Source of the DNA: Streptomyces sp. YPW6
GTDB taxonomy: Bacteria; Actinomycetota; Actinomycetes; Streptomycetales; Streptomycetaceae
Reading direction: 5' to 3'
Assembly (NCBI RefSeq): GCF_018866325.1
Contig: NZ_CP076457.1
Span: 7,475,001 to 7,539,000 of the forward strand
Length of the DNA: 64,000 nucleotides
Below the pieces are notes generated by a model. The model saw only the letters and a program-made list of their open reading frames with translations. It was not told the DNA's origin and did not search any database. Every line of letters begins with the position of its first letter. Positions within the stretch are counted from its first letter, which is position 1. Of the stretch, positions 35,999 to 45,818 are shown piece after piece. The position numbers and the translations under genes were made by a program.

Positions 35999-36328
35999 CC
36001 CCGCCCGTACGGTCTCCGTGTCCGCACGGTCTCCCCGCCCGTACGAGTCCGTGCCCCTGCGGTCTCCCCGCCCGTACGGCCCCCGTCCCCGTCATGGGGC
36101 CGCGCCCGTGAAGGGCCCGTGTCCGTACGGATGCCGCGCCCCCGGTCCGCCGATGGCCGGGGGCGCGGAACCGCTCCGGCCGGGGGCGACACGAGGAAGG
36201 CGTGAACCGGTCGCGCACCGCGGCGGTCGAGAGAGCAGAATCGGGTACGGACCGGGGTGATCGTTCCCGGTGCGACGGGCCCGTCTCCCCGCGGGCCGGC
36301 CGATGACGAAGACGTACGAGGAGACCCG
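35999..36328. other. 330-bp intergenic region after chitinase, with short repeats
   Basis: An exact 18-nt repeat GGTCTCCCCGCCCGTACG occurs at 36028-36045 and 36061-36078, with related fragments around it. A hairpin follows at 36134-36168. Nothing else is seen before the pgm ribosome site. Confidence 0.65.
36134..36168. terminator. Hairpin, probable terminator of chitinase
   Basis: CCGCGCCCCCGG (36134-36145) pairs perfectly with 36157-36168 around an 11-nt loop. Confidence 0.6.
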
Positions 36329-37972
36329 ATGGCGCACGAACGGGCCGGTCACCCGGCACAGCCCGCAGACCTGGTCGACGTGGCGCGGCTGGTGACGGCC
36401 TATTACGCCCTCCACCCCGACCCGGCCGACGCCGCCCAGCGCGTCGCCTTCGGCACCTCCGGCCACCGGGGCTCCGCGTTCGCCGCCGCGTTCAACGACG
36501 ACCACATCGCCGCCACCACCCAGGCGATCTGCGACTACCGCACCCGCCAGGGCACCGACGGGCCCGTGTTCCTCGGCGCGGACACCCACGCGCTCTCCGA
36601 ACCCGCCCGGGTGACCGCCCTGGAGGTGCTCGCGGCCAACGGGGCCACCGTCCTCATCGACAGCGAGGACGGCTACACCCCGACACCGGCCGTCTCACAC
36701 GCCATCCTCACGCACAACGAGGGGCGCACCGGGCATCAGGCCGACGGCATCGTGGTCACCCCGTCGCACAACCCGCCCGCCGACGGCGGTTTCAAGTACA
36801 ACCCGCCGAACGGGGGCCCGGCCGCCTCCGGCGCCACCTCCTGGATCCAGGACCGGGCGAACGCCCTCATCGAGGCCGGACTCGGGGAGGTCCGCCGGAT
36901 TCCGTACGCCCGCGCCCTGGCCGCCGACACCACGCACCGCCACGACTTCCTGACCGCGTACGTCGACGACCTGCCCTCCGTCCTCGACCTCGACGCCGTA
37001 CGGGACGCGGGCATCCGCATCGGGGCCGACCCGCTCGGCGGCGCGTCCGTCGCCTACTGGGCACGGATCGCCGAGCGCCACCGGATCGACCTCACGGTGG
37101 TGAACCCGCTGGCCGATCCCACCTGGCGGTTCATGTCGCTCGACTGGGACGGCAGAATCCGCATGGACTGCTCGTCCCCGCACGCCATGGCCTCGCTCAT
37201 CGAACAGCGCGACAGGTACGCCATCGCCACCGGCAACGACGCGGACGCCGACCGGCACGGCATCGTCACCCCCGACGGCGGGCTGATGAACCCCAACCAC
37301 TATCTGGCCGTCGCCATCGACTACCTCTACACCCACCGCGACGCCTGGGCCGCCGGAACCGGCATCGGCAAGACCCTCGTCTCCTCGTCCATGATCGACC
37401 GGGTCGCCCAGGACCTCGGCCGGACGCTGGTGGAGGTCCCCGTCGGCTTCAAGTGGTTCGTGGAGGGCCTCTACGGAGGGAGCCTCGGCTTCGGCGGCGA
37501 GGAGTCCGCCGGCGCCTCCTTCCTGCGCCGCGACGGCCGGGTCTGGACGACGGACAAGGACGGCATCCTGCTGGCCCTCCTCGCCTCCGAGATCACCGCC
37601 GTCACCGGTTCCACCCCCTCCGAGCACTACGCCCGCCTCACCGGCCGCTTCGGCGACCCGGCGTACGCCCGTATTGACGCCCCCGCGACCCGGGAGGAGA
37701 AGGCCGTCCTGGCCAGGCTCTCGCCGCAGCAGGTCAAGGCCGACACCCTGGCCGGGGAGCCCGTCACCGCCGTCCTGACCGAGGCCCCCGGCAACGGAGC
37801 CCCGATCGGCGGCCTCAAGGTCTGCACCGACAGCGCCTGGTTCGCGGCCCGCCCGTCGGGCACCGAGGACGTCTACAAGGTGTACGCGGAGAGCTTCCAG
37901 GGTCCCGGCCACCTCGCCCGGGTCCAGGAGGAGGCCCGGGCGCTGGTGTCCGAAGCGCTGGGCGGCGCCTGA
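36329..37972 (+). CDS. pgm: Phosphoglucomutase, alpha-D-glucose-specific
   Basis: 547 aa, the usual length of bacterial Pgm. FGTSGHRGS near the N-terminus, phosphoserine loop VVTPSHNPP with Ser149, metal-binding loop GNDADADRHG, sugar-binding loop GGEESAGAS and C-terminal phosphate-binding RPSGTEDVYKVY are all intact. It interconverts glucose-1-phosphate and glucose-6-phosphate, linking glycogen/trehalose metabolism and nucleotide-sugar supply to glycolysis. ATG 36329 has a GAGGAGA ribosome site. It is a single-gene unit convergent with meaB. Confidence 0.96.
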   Translation: MAHERAGHPAQPADLVDVARLVTAYYALHPDPADAAQRVAFGTSGHRGSAFAAAFNDDHIAATTQAICDYRTRQGTDGPVFLGADTHALSEPARVTALEVLAANGATVLIDSEDGYTPTPAVSHAILTHNEGRTGHQADGIVVTPSHNPPADGGFKYNPPNGGPAASGATSWIQDRANALIEAGLGEVRRIPYARALAADTTHRHDFLTAYVDDLPSVLDLDAVRDAGIRIGADPLGGASVAYWARIAERHRIDLTVVNPLADPTWRFMSLDWDGRIRMDCSSPHAMASLIEQRDRYAIATGNDADADRHGIVTPDGGLMNPNHYLAVAIDYLYTHRDAWAAGTGIGKTLVSSSMIDRVAQDLGRTLVEVPVGFKWFVEGLYGGSLGFGGEESAGASFLRRDGRVWTTDKDGILLALLASEITAVTGSTPSEHYARLTGRFGDPAYARIDAPATREEKAVLARLSPQQVKADTLAGEPVTAVLTEAPGNGAPIGGLKVCTDSAWFAARPSGTEDVYKVYAESFQGPGHLARVQEEARALVSEALGGA

Positions 37973-38040
37973 GTCCGGGCGCCGCGGCCCGGCGGGCGTC
38001 CGGCTGCCGGCCCCGGTCGCCGCGTCGGGTGCCGCGGCGC

Positions 38041-38063
38041 CGCCGGGCGGAATCCGCCCGGCG
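38041..38063. terminator. Hairpin between pgm and meaB
   Basis: CGCCGGGCGG and its perfect complement flank a 3-nt loop in the 239-bp convergent gap. The region is so GC-rich that other foldings exist. Confidence 0.5.
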
Positions 38064-38211
38064 GCCGGGCGTCGGACCGGCCCGGCGCCGGACTGGCCCG
38101 GCGGCGCCCACCGCACCGGCCTGCCGGCCCGGTTGCCGCAGGCCGGTCCACCGGGCCCCTCCGTGAAGCGGTCACCGTCGCCGGACTCGTCCGCGCCCCG
38201 CGCCGACGTGT

Positions 38212-39252
38212 TCAGGCAGACGTTCCCGTACCGCCTTCGCCCGGCGGCGACCCGCCCCCGGGAAGCGCGCCGCCCCGGAACGCGCCGAGAATCTCCTCGG
38301 CTGCCAGCGTCGCCGTCAACGTGCCCTCCCGGACCCGCTGTTCGAGTTCCGGAGCGAGCTTCCGCACCGACGGATGGCTGTACAGGCTCTCCAGCAGCTC
38401 GTCCCGGACCATGGCCCAGGTCCAGTCCACCTGCTGGTCGCGGCGCTTGGCCGCCAGCCTGCCCGTGGACTCCAGGACCGTGCGGTGCTGCTCCAGCCGG
38501 TCCCACAGGGTGTCGAGCCCGGTCGACTCGCGCGCGCTGCACGTGAGCACCGGGGGAGTCCAGGCCGCGTCCGCCGGATGCATCAGCCTCAGCGCGCCCG
38601 CCAGTTCGCGTGCCGCCGAGCGGGCGTCGCGCTCGTGCGGGCCGTCCGCCTTGTTCACCGCGATGGCGTCCGCCAGCTCCAGGACACCCTTCTTGATGCC
38701 CTGCAACTGGTCGCCGGTACGGGCCAGGGTCAGCAGCAGGAACGTGTCGACCATGTTGGCCACCGCCGTCTCCGACTGCCCGACACCCACCGTCTCCACC
38801 AGCACCACGTCGTAACCCGCCGCCTCCATCACCACGATGGACTCCCGGGTCGCCTTGGCCACCCCGCCCAGCGTGCCCGCCGTGGGGGAGGGGCGGACGA
38901 AGGCGGCCGGGTCCACCGCGAGGCGCTCCATCCGGGTCTTGTCGCCCAGGATGGAACCGCCGGTACGGCTGGAGGACGGGTCGACCGCGAGCACCGCCAC
39001 CCGATGGCCGAGTCCGGTGAGCATCGTGCCGAGCGCGTCGATGAACGTGGACTTGCCCACGCCCGGCACCCCGCTGATCCCGATCCGCCGGGCCGTCCCC
39101 GCGTGCGGCAGCAACCGGCTCAGCAACTGCTGTGCCAGCACGCGGTGTTCGGCCCGCGTCGACTCGACGAGGGTGATCGCGCGCGCCACGAACGCCCGCT
39201 TCCCGTCGAGCACTCCGCGCACATACGCGTCGATGTCGATCTTCGCAGCCAT
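38212..39252 (-). CDS. meaB: MeaB/ArgK-type GTPase chaperone of methylmalonyl-CoA mutase
   Basis: 346 aa. Walker A GVPGVGKST, DPSSSRTGGSILGDKTRM (the MeaB switch and signature region), VETVGVGQSE and the guanine-specificity NKAD motif are all present. MeaB protects and reloads the B12-dependent mutase. It follows mutB by 12 bp in the same direction, as in other actinobacteria. The C-terminal 20 residues are Gly-rich. ATG 39252. Confidence 0.95.
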   Translation of the reverse strand: MAAKIDIDAYVRGVLDGKRAFVARAITLVESTRAEHRVLAQQLLSRLLPHAGTARRIGISGVPGVGKSTFIDALGTMLTGLGHRVAVLAVDPSSSRTGGSILGDKTRMERLAVDPAAFVRPSPTAGTLGGVAKATRESIVVMEAAGYDVVLVETVGVGQSETAVANMVDTFLLLTLARTGDQLQGIKKGVLELADAIAVNKADGPHERDARSAARELAGALRLMHPADAAWTPPVLTCSARESTGLDTLWDRLEQHRTVLESTGRLAAKRRDQQVDWTWAMVRDELLESLYSHPSVRKLAPELEQRVREGTLTATLAAEEILGAFRGGALPGGGSPPGEGGTGTSA

Positions 39253-39264
39253 CCGGTCAGCGGC

Positions 39265-41505
39265 TCACAGCTCGTGGCCGAGCGCGGCGCCCAGCCGTGT
39301 GACCAGGTCGTGGGCCGCGTCCGGGATCACCGTCCCCGGCGGGAAGACCGAGGCGGCGCCCGCCTCGTGCAGGGCCTCGATGTCCTGCGGCGGAATGACG
39401 CCGCCCACCACGATCATGATGTCCTCGCGGCCCTCGGCGGCCAGCTCCTCGCGCAGCGCGGGCACCAGCGTCAGGTGTCCCGCCGCCAGCGAGGAGACGC
39501 CCACGATGTGCACGTCCGCCTCCACCGCCTGCCGCGCCACCTCGCCCGGCGTCTGGAACAGCGGGCCGACGTCCACGTCGAAGCCCAGGTCGGCGAAGGC
39601 CGTGGCGATCACCTTCTGGCCCCGGTCATGGCCGTCCTGGCCCATCTTGGCGACCAGGATGCGCGGCCGGCGCCCCTCCGCCTCCTCGAACGCGTCGACC
39701 AGCGCGCGGGTGCGGTCCACGGAAGGGGACTCTCCTGCCTCTTTGCGGTACACACCGGAGATCGTACGGATCTGACCCGCGTGCCTGCCGTACACCTTCT
39801 CCAGCGCGTCCGAGATCTCCCCGACCGTGGCCATCGCGCGCGCCGCGTCGACCGCCAGCGCCAGCAGATTGCCCTCCAGGCCCGGACCCGGGTCGCGCCC
39901 GGCCGCGGCCGTCAGCGCCCGCAGCGCCGCCTGGCACGCCGCCTCGTCGCGCTCCTCGCGCAGCCGGCGCAGCTTCTCGATCTGCTGCGTGCGCACCGAG
40001 GAGTTGTCGACCTTGAGCACGTCGATCTGCTCGTCGGTCTCCACCCGGTACTTGTTCACGCCGATCACCGGCTGCCGCCCGGAGTCGATCCGCGCCTGTG
40101 TCCGCGCGGCCGCCTCCTCCACCCGGAGCTTGGGAATGCCCGCGTCGATGGCCTTCGCCATGCCGCCGGCCGCCTCGACCTCCTCGATGTGCTGCCAGGC
40201 CCGCTCCGCGAGGTCGCGCGTCAGCTTCTCCACGTACGCGCTGCCGCCCCACGGGTCGATGACGCGGCAGGTGCCGGACTCCTGCTGGAGCAGCAGCTGC
40301 GTGTTGCGGGCGATCCGCGCCGAGAAGTCGGTGGGCAGCGCCAGGGCCTCGTCGAGAGCGTTGGTGTGCAGCGACTGGGTGTGGCCCTGGGTCGCGGCCA
40401 TCGCCTCCACGCACGTACGCGTCACGTTGTTGAACACGTCCTGCGCGGTCAGCGACCACCCCGAGGTCTGCGAATGGGTGCGCAGCGAGAGTGACTTGGG
40501 GTTCTTCGGGTCGAACTGCTTCACCAGGCGGGCCCACAGGAGCCGGGCCGCCCGCAACTTGGCGACCTCCATGAAGAAGTTCATCCCGATCGCCCAGAAG
40601 AACGACAGGCGCGGCGCGAACGCGTCGACGTCCAGGCCCGCTTCCTGTCCGGCGCGCAGGTACTCCACGCCGTCGGCGAGCGTGTACGCCAGCTCCAGGT
40701 CTGCCGTCGCCCCGGCCTCCTGGATGTGATAGCCCGAGATCGAGATGGAGTTGTAGCGCGGCATCTTCTGCGAGGTGAACGCGAAGATGTCGGAGATGAT
40801 CCGCATCGAGGGCGACGGCGGATAGATGTAGGTGTTGCGGACCATGAACTCCTTGAGAATGTCGTTCTGGATGGTCCCCGCCAACTTCTCGGGCGGTACG
40901 CCCTGTTCCTCGGCGGCCACGATGTAGAGCGCCAGCACGGGAAGCACAGCGCCGTTCATCGTCATCGACACCGACATCCGGTCCAGCGGAATACCGTCGA
41001 ACAACTGGCGCATGTCGTAGATGGAGTCGATCGCCACCCCGGCCATGCCGACGTCCCCCGTCACCCGGGGGTGGTCGCTGTCGTACCCGCGGTGGGTCGG
41101 CAGGTCGAAGGCGACCGAGAGGCCCTTCTGGCCGGCCGCGAGGTTGCGCCGGTAGAAGGCGTTCGACTCCTCGGCCGTGGAGAACCCGGCGTACTGACGG
41201 ATCGTCCAGGGCTGGTTGACGTACATCGTCGGGTAGGGGCCGCGCAGATACGGGGCGATGCCCGGGTAGCTGTGCAGCGCGTCCAGGCCCTCCAGGTCCT
41301 CACCGGTGTAGAGCGGCTTGACCGTGATCCCCTCGGGCGTCTCCCAGGCCGGAGCCTCCGCGCCGTCGGCGGCCTTCGCCACGGCCGCCTGCCACTCACC
41401 GGCGGAAGCGGCCGAAGCGGCGGAGCCGGCGGACGCGGGGGCCGTGAGCGGTACGTCGGAGAAGTCGGGTACGGAGGACGTGCGGTCCGTGGGCGAGGTC
41501 GGCAT
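39265..41505 (-). CDS. mutB: Methylmalonyl-CoA mutase, large (catalytic) subunit
   Basis: 746 aa. The N-terminal substrate barrel contains PYPTMYVNQPWTIRQYAGFS and MRIISDIFAFTSQKMPRYNS. The C-terminal cobalamin domain has KMGQDGHDRG with the cobalt-ligating His626, followed by SSLAAGH and VVGGVIPP. It interconverts (R)-methylmalonyl-CoA and succinyl-CoA, feeding propionate into the TCA cycle or supplying methylmalonyl-CoA for polyketides. A low-complexity Ala/Ser stretch (about 20-40) precedes the barrel. ATG 41505 overlaps the mutA stop (TGATG), so translation is coupled. Confidence 0.96.
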   Translation of the reverse strand: MPTSPTDRTSSVPDFSDVPLTAPASAGSAASAASAGEWQAAVAKAADGAEAPAWETPEGITVKPLYTGEDLEGLDALHSYPGIAPYLRGPYPTMYVNQPWTIRQYAGFSTAEESNAFYRRNLAAGQKGLSVAFDLPTHRGYDSDHPRVTGDVGMAGVAIDSIYDMRQLFDGIPLDRMSVSMTMNGAVLPVLALYIVAAEEQGVPPEKLAGTIQNDILKEFMVRNTYIYPPSPSMRIISDIFAFTSQKMPRYNSISISGYHIQEAGATADLELAYTLADGVEYLRAGQEAGLDVDAFAPRLSFFWAIGMNFFMEVAKLRAARLLWARLVKQFDPKNPKSLSLRTHSQTSGWSLTAQDVFNNVTRTCVEAMAATQGHTQSLHTNALDEALALPTDFSARIARNTQLLLQQESGTCRVIDPWGGSAYVEKLTRDLAERAWQHIEEVEAAGGMAKAIDAGIPKLRVEEAAARTQARIDSGRQPVIGVNKYRVETDEQIDVLKVDNSSVRTQQIEKLRRLREERDEAACQAALRALTAAAGRDPGPGLEGNLLALAVDAARAMATVGEISDALEKVYGRHAGQIRTISGVYRKEAGESPSVDRTRALVDAFEEAEGRRPRILVAKMGQDGHDRGQKVIATAFADLGFDVDVGPLFQTPGEVARQAVEADVHIVGVSSLAAGHLTLVPALREELAAEGREDIMIVVGGVIPPQDIEALHEAGAASVFPPGTVIPDAAHDLVTRLGAALGHEL

Positions 41506-43366
41506 CACGCCACTCCCATGCGGTCGAGAACGGAGGTGAGAACGGCGACCGCGTCGCAGCCCGCGAAGACATGATCGTCCACGTCGGCGTAGTCCCCGGG
41601 GCGCCCCGCGAGGAACACCCGCGCGGCGCCCGCCGACTTCAGCGCACCGGCCACCGCGTCCGCCTGCTCGGCGTAGAGCGCGTCCGAGGAGCACAGCACG
41701 GCGACCGGTGCCCCGGAGGCCGTCAGCGCTCCGGCGACCGTGTCGGCGTCGACCGACACCGGGTCGTGCACCGCCTCGATCCCGCCCGCCCCGAAGAGGT
41801 TGACGGCGAAGGAGGCCCGTGCGGTGTGCGCGGCGGCCGGGCCCAGCGCCGCGACGAACACCTTCGGCCGGCTTCCGGTCGCCGCGAGGTGGGCGTCCGA
41901 CCGGGCACGCAGCGCCTCGAACGCCTCGTCACGGCGGACCCGGGGCAGACCGCCCGGGGCGCCGGCGTAGCTGTCGGGCGCGGGCTCGCGCTCCACCGGA
42001 CGCTCGCCGGGCATCGGGAACTCGCTGACCCCGGTGATCGGCTCCTTGCGGCGCGCCAGCTTCGCGCTCCGCGCCGCCCAGGTGGCGGCGAGCCGCTGGG
42101 CGACCTGCCCCGAACGCAGGGCCGCGGGCAGACCGCCCGCCCGCTCGGTCTCCTGGAAGAACGCCCAGGCGGCCGCCGCGAGGTCCTCGGTCAGCCGCTC
42201 CACGTACCAGGAGCCGCCCGCCGGGTCGATGACCCGCGCCAGATGCGACTCCTCCATCAGGATCGTCGAGGTGTTGCGGGCGATCCGCCGCGCGAACGCG
42301 TCGGGCAGGCCCAGTGCGTGATCGAACGGCAGCACGGTCACGGAGTCCGCGCCGCCCACGCCCGCGCCCAGCGTGGCGAGCGTGGTGCGCAGCATGTTCA
42401 CCCACGGGTCGCGGCGCGTCATCATCACCGGCGAGGTGACGGCGTGCTGCCGCTGCGCCCCGGCGGCGGGAGCGCCGGACGCCTCGGCGACCCGCGCCCA
42501 CAGCCTGCGCGCTGCGCGCAGCTTGGCGATGGTCAGGAACTGGTCGGCGGTGGCCGCGTAACGGAACTCCAGCTGCCCGCAGGCCGCCTCCACGCTCATT
42601 CCGGCAGTGGTCAGGGCCCGCAGGTAGGCGACACCGGTGGCCAGGGAGAGCCCCAGCTCCTCGCCGGCCGAACCGCCCGCCTCGTGGTACGGCAGACCGT
42701 CCACGACGATCGCCCGCAGCCCCGGGTAGTCGGCGTCGCACCGCCGGGCCCAGCGCACGGCGGGGGCGAGGTCCGCCTCGACGCCCGTCCGCGCCTCGTG
42801 GCCGAGCGGGTCGGCGCCCAGCGTGCCGCGCGCCGCGCCCGGGCGACGCCGCGCTCCGCGTACAGGCGCAGCAGCTCCGTCGCGGCGGCGTCCAGGCCGG
42901 ACGGGGCGTCGAGGGCGACGGGCGCGAGATCGAGGTACACACCCTCCAGCGCCCGTGCGAGCCCGTCGACGGGGACGCCCGCCGGGCCGCCCACCGTGAG
43001 CCAGAGCGAGGTGACCCCGTTCTCCAGGTCGCCGAGCAGCGCCTCGTTGAGCCGGGCGGGGTCGGTCAGGGCGTGGCGCTGGCGCACGTCCCAGCCGCCC
43101 GCCGCGTTCCCCTCGGCCCTGCTGCCCCGGGTGAAGGGGGCGAAGCCGGGGAAGCCGGTGTCCGGCGACTCGTCGCTCGCGGTGTAGAGGGGGCGGGTGA
43201 TGAGCCCGTCCTCCAGTGTGGTGGACAGGGCTTCCTCGGCGGCCGGGCCCGAGACTTCCTTGCCCGACTTGCGCAGTACGCCTTCGACGAGGCTCTGCCA
43301 CTGGTCGTGGGAAGGGTCGGGGAACGCGGCGGCCGGAGAGAGCCCGTCAGCAGGCTGGACCGTCAT
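41505..43366 (-). pseudogene. mutA: Methylmalonyl-CoA mutase small subunit, broken by a one-base frameshift
   Basis: The first about 174 codons from ATG 43366 read as a MutA N-terminus (QWQSLVEGVLRKSGKE, TRPLYTASDESPDTGFPG). Homology then jumps to another frame near 42838-42843, continuing as GTLGADPLGHEARTG, VDGLPYHEAGGSAGEELG, FLTIAKLRAARRLWARV and VIDPAGGSWYVERLT to the stop at 41505. One extra base in the CCCGGG run would restore VAPGAARGTLGADP. MutA is the non-catalytic partner of MutB in the heterodimer. The length when joined (about 620 aa) is normal. This is either a real null mutation or a sequencing error; everything else is well conserved. No clear ribosome site precedes the start. 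Confidence 0.85.
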
Positions 43367-43636
43367 GCTCAGATGCTAGGCCAGTGCGTGGAATGAGCAG
43401 CAGGGGCACGTGCTGTGACCTTGCCCTCGCGGGGATGCACTTGATCCTTTACATACGGTCGCGTAATCGGCCCGGCGACCGGGTGCCCGGGGCAACACGG
43501 CGATCACTGATATCGGTATGAATACGGACACTGATGCATATTATGTGCGAAGTTTCCTGCTTTCTTCTGTCATCCCTGGAATGCCGTATCCACCCCGGTG
43601 CCCCCGCGGCCGCCGGGACACGGAGAGGACGCGACC
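43367..43636. other. 270-bp divergent region between mutA and the SHOCT protein gene
   Basis: Relatively AT-rich around 43440-43570 (CTTTACATACGG, GATATCGG, GCATATTATGTG), consistent with promoters on one or both strands. I see no clear dyad or RNA gene. Confidence 0.5.
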
Positions 43637-44155
43637 GTGGCCGTCGGACCTGTGGAACACCTCGTCATCGCCTTCCCCGGCAGTCGCTTCACCGGGGCGG
43701 TCGCCCCCGCCCTGGCCGCCGCCGTGTCGTCCGGTGCCGTACGCACCGGTGACCTGGCCTTCGTCCGGCGTACCGAAGGCGGCCCCCCGGTCCCCGTGGA
43801 CCTGCGGGAGCTGGACCCCGGGGGAGTGGTCCCCGCCGATACGGCGGAGGGCGGGGCGGCCGCGGTGCTGAGCGCACGGGACATCGACCGGCTCGACCGG
43901 GGCCTGCCGGCGGGCGATGTCGTCGCCGTCGTCGTCCGGGAGGACCTGTGGACCACGGAGCTCGCCCGTACGGCGCGTGAGGCGGGCGGCACGTTCGTCG
44001 CGCACGAGCGCCTCGGCGCCGACGGTTCCGGGGCGGCCGAGGCCGCGGGCGACGACATCATCGACCGGCTGGAGCGGCTCGGCGAACTGTGGAAGCGCGA
44101 CATCCTCACCGACGCCGAGTTCGCGGAGCAGAAGACCAGGCTCCTGTCGGACTGA
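43637..44155 (+). CDS. DUF6325-like protein with C-terminal SHOCT domain
   Basis: 172 aa from GTG 43637 (AGAGGAC ribosome site). The N-terminal 130 residues (GPVEHLVIAFPGSRFTG, RTGDLAFVRRTEGG, DVVAVVVREDLWTTELA) look like the DUF1269/DUF6325 group of small stress-associated proteins. The last 30 residues (LGELWKRDILTDAEFAEQKT) form a SHOCT short helical oligomerisation motif. Exact role unknown. The phosphatase starts 85 bp downstream in the same direction. Confidence 0.75.
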   Translation: MAVGPVEHLVIAFPGSRFTGAVAPALAAAVSSGAVRTGDLAFVRRTEGGPPVPVDLRELDPGGVVPADTAEGGAAAVLSARDIDRLDRGLPAGDVVAVVVREDLWTTELARTAREAGGTFVAHERLGADGSGAAEAAGDDIIDRLERLGELWKRDILTDAEFAEQKTRLLSD

Positions 44156-44240
44156 CGCACACGACGCCGCTCCCGGTGACGCGGCGTCGATCCCGGTACG
44201 GGGCATTCCCGGAACCCATCAGGGAAAGAGGCAGTTCATC

Positions 44241-45038
44241 GTGCAGACCGCCCGGACCGTTCCGGCCGCCACCGTCGTCAATCTGCGCGACCTGGGAGGC
44301 ATCGCCCTCGGGCGTGACCGCCGGGTACGGCAGGGGGTCCTGTTCCGCTCGGGGCAGCTGAGCGAACTCGATCCCGCGCGCGACCGCGCGGTGGCCGCGC
44401 TCGGCATCCGCACCGTCGTGGACCTGCGCACCGCGGACGAGCGCCAGTGGTCCCCGGACCGGCTGCCGGACCGGGCCAGGCTTTTCGTCGCCGACGTACT
44501 GGGGGACCACCCGGGCGTGGCTCCCGCCCGGCTCCGCTCCCTGCTCGCCGATCCGGGCGAGGCCGAGCGGACACTCGGGGGAGGCCGGGCCGAGGAACTC
44601 TTCGCCGAGACCTACCGCAAGATGGTCCTCTCGCCCGGCGCCGCAGCCGCCTACCGGGCCTTCCTGGAGACGGCGGCCGACGCCTCCGCCCGGCCGGTGC
44701 TCTTCCACTGCACGGCGGGCAAGGACCGAACCGGCTGGGCGGCGGCCGTCCTGCTGATGATCCTCGGAGCGCCCCGCGCGACCGTGCGCTGTGACTTCCT
44801 CGCGGTCAACCCCGCCGTCCGGGCCGCTTTCGCCCCGCAGGTGGCCAAGTTCCTCGACGGGGGCGGCGACCCCGCGGTCGCCGCGGCGATCATCGAGGTC
44901 CGCCCCCGCTACCTCGACATGGCGCTCGACGCCATGGACGAGCGGTGGGGCGGCCTCGACGGCTATGTCCGCAACGGACTGCGCGTGCCCGACGCCGTCG
45001 TGGAGCGGTTGCGCGACGGCCTGGTCGTCCGCGGCTGA
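44241..45038 (+). CDS. Tyrosine/serine protein phosphatase (MptpB-like)
   Basis: 265 aa. VNLRDLGG near the N-terminus and the P-loop HCTAGKDRTG (Cys nucleophile and Arg of the CX5R signature) identify the tyrosine phosphatase superfamily of the MptpB/lipid-phosphatase type. VLFRSGQLSELD and VVDLRTADER are further family blocks. Cytoplasmic or exported without a visible signal peptide; substrates may be phosphotyrosine proteins or phosphoinositides. GTG 44241 follows a GAGGCAG stretch. A strong terminator follows. Confidence 0.88.
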   Translation: MQTARTVPAATVVNLRDLGGIALGRDRRVRQGVLFRSGQLSELDPARDRAVAALGIRTVVDLRTADERQWSPDRLPDRARLFVADVLGDHPGVAPARLRSLLADPGEAERTLGGGRAEELFAETYRKMVLSPGAAAAYRAFLETAADASARPVLFHCTAGKDRTGWAAAVLLMILGAPRATVRCDFLAVNPAVRAAFAPQVAKFLDGGGDPAVAAAIIEVRPRYLDMALDAMDERWGGLDGYVRNGLRVPDAVVERLRDGLVVRG

Positions 45039-45065
45039 AGCGGACGACCAGGCCGTCGCCACGCG

Positions 45066-45114
45066 TGAGGGGGCCGGTGCGGCCGAAGAGCCTTCGGCCG
45101 CACCGGCCCCCTCA
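45066..45114. terminator. Strong bidirectional hairpin terminator
   Basis: Arms 45066-45088 and 45092-45114 are perfect 23-bp complements with a 3-nt loop, lying between the convergent phosphatase and the 45135 gene. This is the longest perfect hairpin I found in the window. Confidence 0.92.
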
Positions 45115-45134
45115 CCCGGTCCCACGAGGTCCGG

Positions 45135-45818
45135 TCACAGGCGTACGAGGCGTTCCGTCAGATCGCGGTAGTGCTGCAGGGCGATCCGCAGGTCCTCGGT
45201 GTCCGGGCCGGAGTCCGCGCCGTCCGCGTCCTTCCCCGACCGCAGCCGCCGTCCGCGTTCCGCCAGGGCGGCGCCGAGGTCCGCGACGACCTCCTCGAAC
45301 GTGGCGTCGGCGTCCCGTACCGCCCGGTGCGGATCCTCCACGAATCCGGTCACCGCCTGCTGGATCCGGGCGGCGAAAGCGTCCTGTTCGGCGGGGGCGA
45401 ACAGCGGCTTGCCGAGACCCGGGGTGTCCCCGGAGGACCGCTCCGCACCCGCGGAGCCGTGCTCCGGGGCCGCAAGCCCGTGCGTGGCGCGAGGATCCTC
45501 GGGCGCGTCGAGGGCCGGGTCCGGGGCTGTGGGACCCGGTGCGGCGCCCGGGGCCTCCGCGGGCCTCGCGGCGGTGGTGTGCGGGGCCTGCGCGGGGTCG
45601 CCGGCGAAGTCCCCCGGAGCCTCCTCGGGGCGCCCGCCGGTGCCCGGAGCCTGCGCGGGCGGCCGGACCGGATCCGCCTCCTTGCCCGTGACCGTCCTCG
45701 TCTCCGGGGCGGGCGTGCCCGGGCGCCGCACGGGCGTACCCGTGTCGATGGGACCGGCGCCCTTCGGGAGGCCGGTGCCCGCGGCCGTGCCCGTTTCCTC
45801 GTTCGGTGTGCGCGTCAT
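45135..45818 (-). CDS. Pro/Ala/Gly-rich protein of unknown function with helical C-terminal domain
   Basis: 227 aa from ATG 45818. Residues 1-125 are a low-complexity, probably disordered linker rich in P, A, G, E and T. The last 100 residues (KPLFAPAEQDAFAARIQQAV to HYRDLTERLVRL) look like an alpha-helical domain with charged repeats. Its start overlaps the stop of the upstream membrane protein gene (ATGA at 45815-45818), so the two proteins are translationally coupled and probably interact. No enzyme motif seen. Confidence 0.75.
   Translation of the reverse strand: MTRTPNEETGTAAGTGLPKGAGPIDTGTPVRRPGTPAPETRTVTGKEADPVRPPAQAPGTGGRPEEAPGDFAGDPAQAPHTTAARPAEAPGAAPGPTAPDPALDAPEDPRATHGLAAPEHGSAGAERSSGDTPGLGKPLFAPAEQDAFAARIQQAVTGFVEDPHRAVRDADATFEEVVADLGAALAERGRRLRSGKDADGADSGPDTEDLRIALQHYRDLTERLVRL

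Noticed and set aside
35999..36328. CRISPR array from 18-nt repeats after the chitinase gene
   Set aside because: Only two exact copies, too short and irregularly spaced; more like slippage in GC-rich DNA.
43440..43580. tRNA or cobalamin riboswitch near the mutase operon
   Set aside because: The AT-rich segment does not fold into a cloverleaf and lacks B12-box-like sequence by eye.
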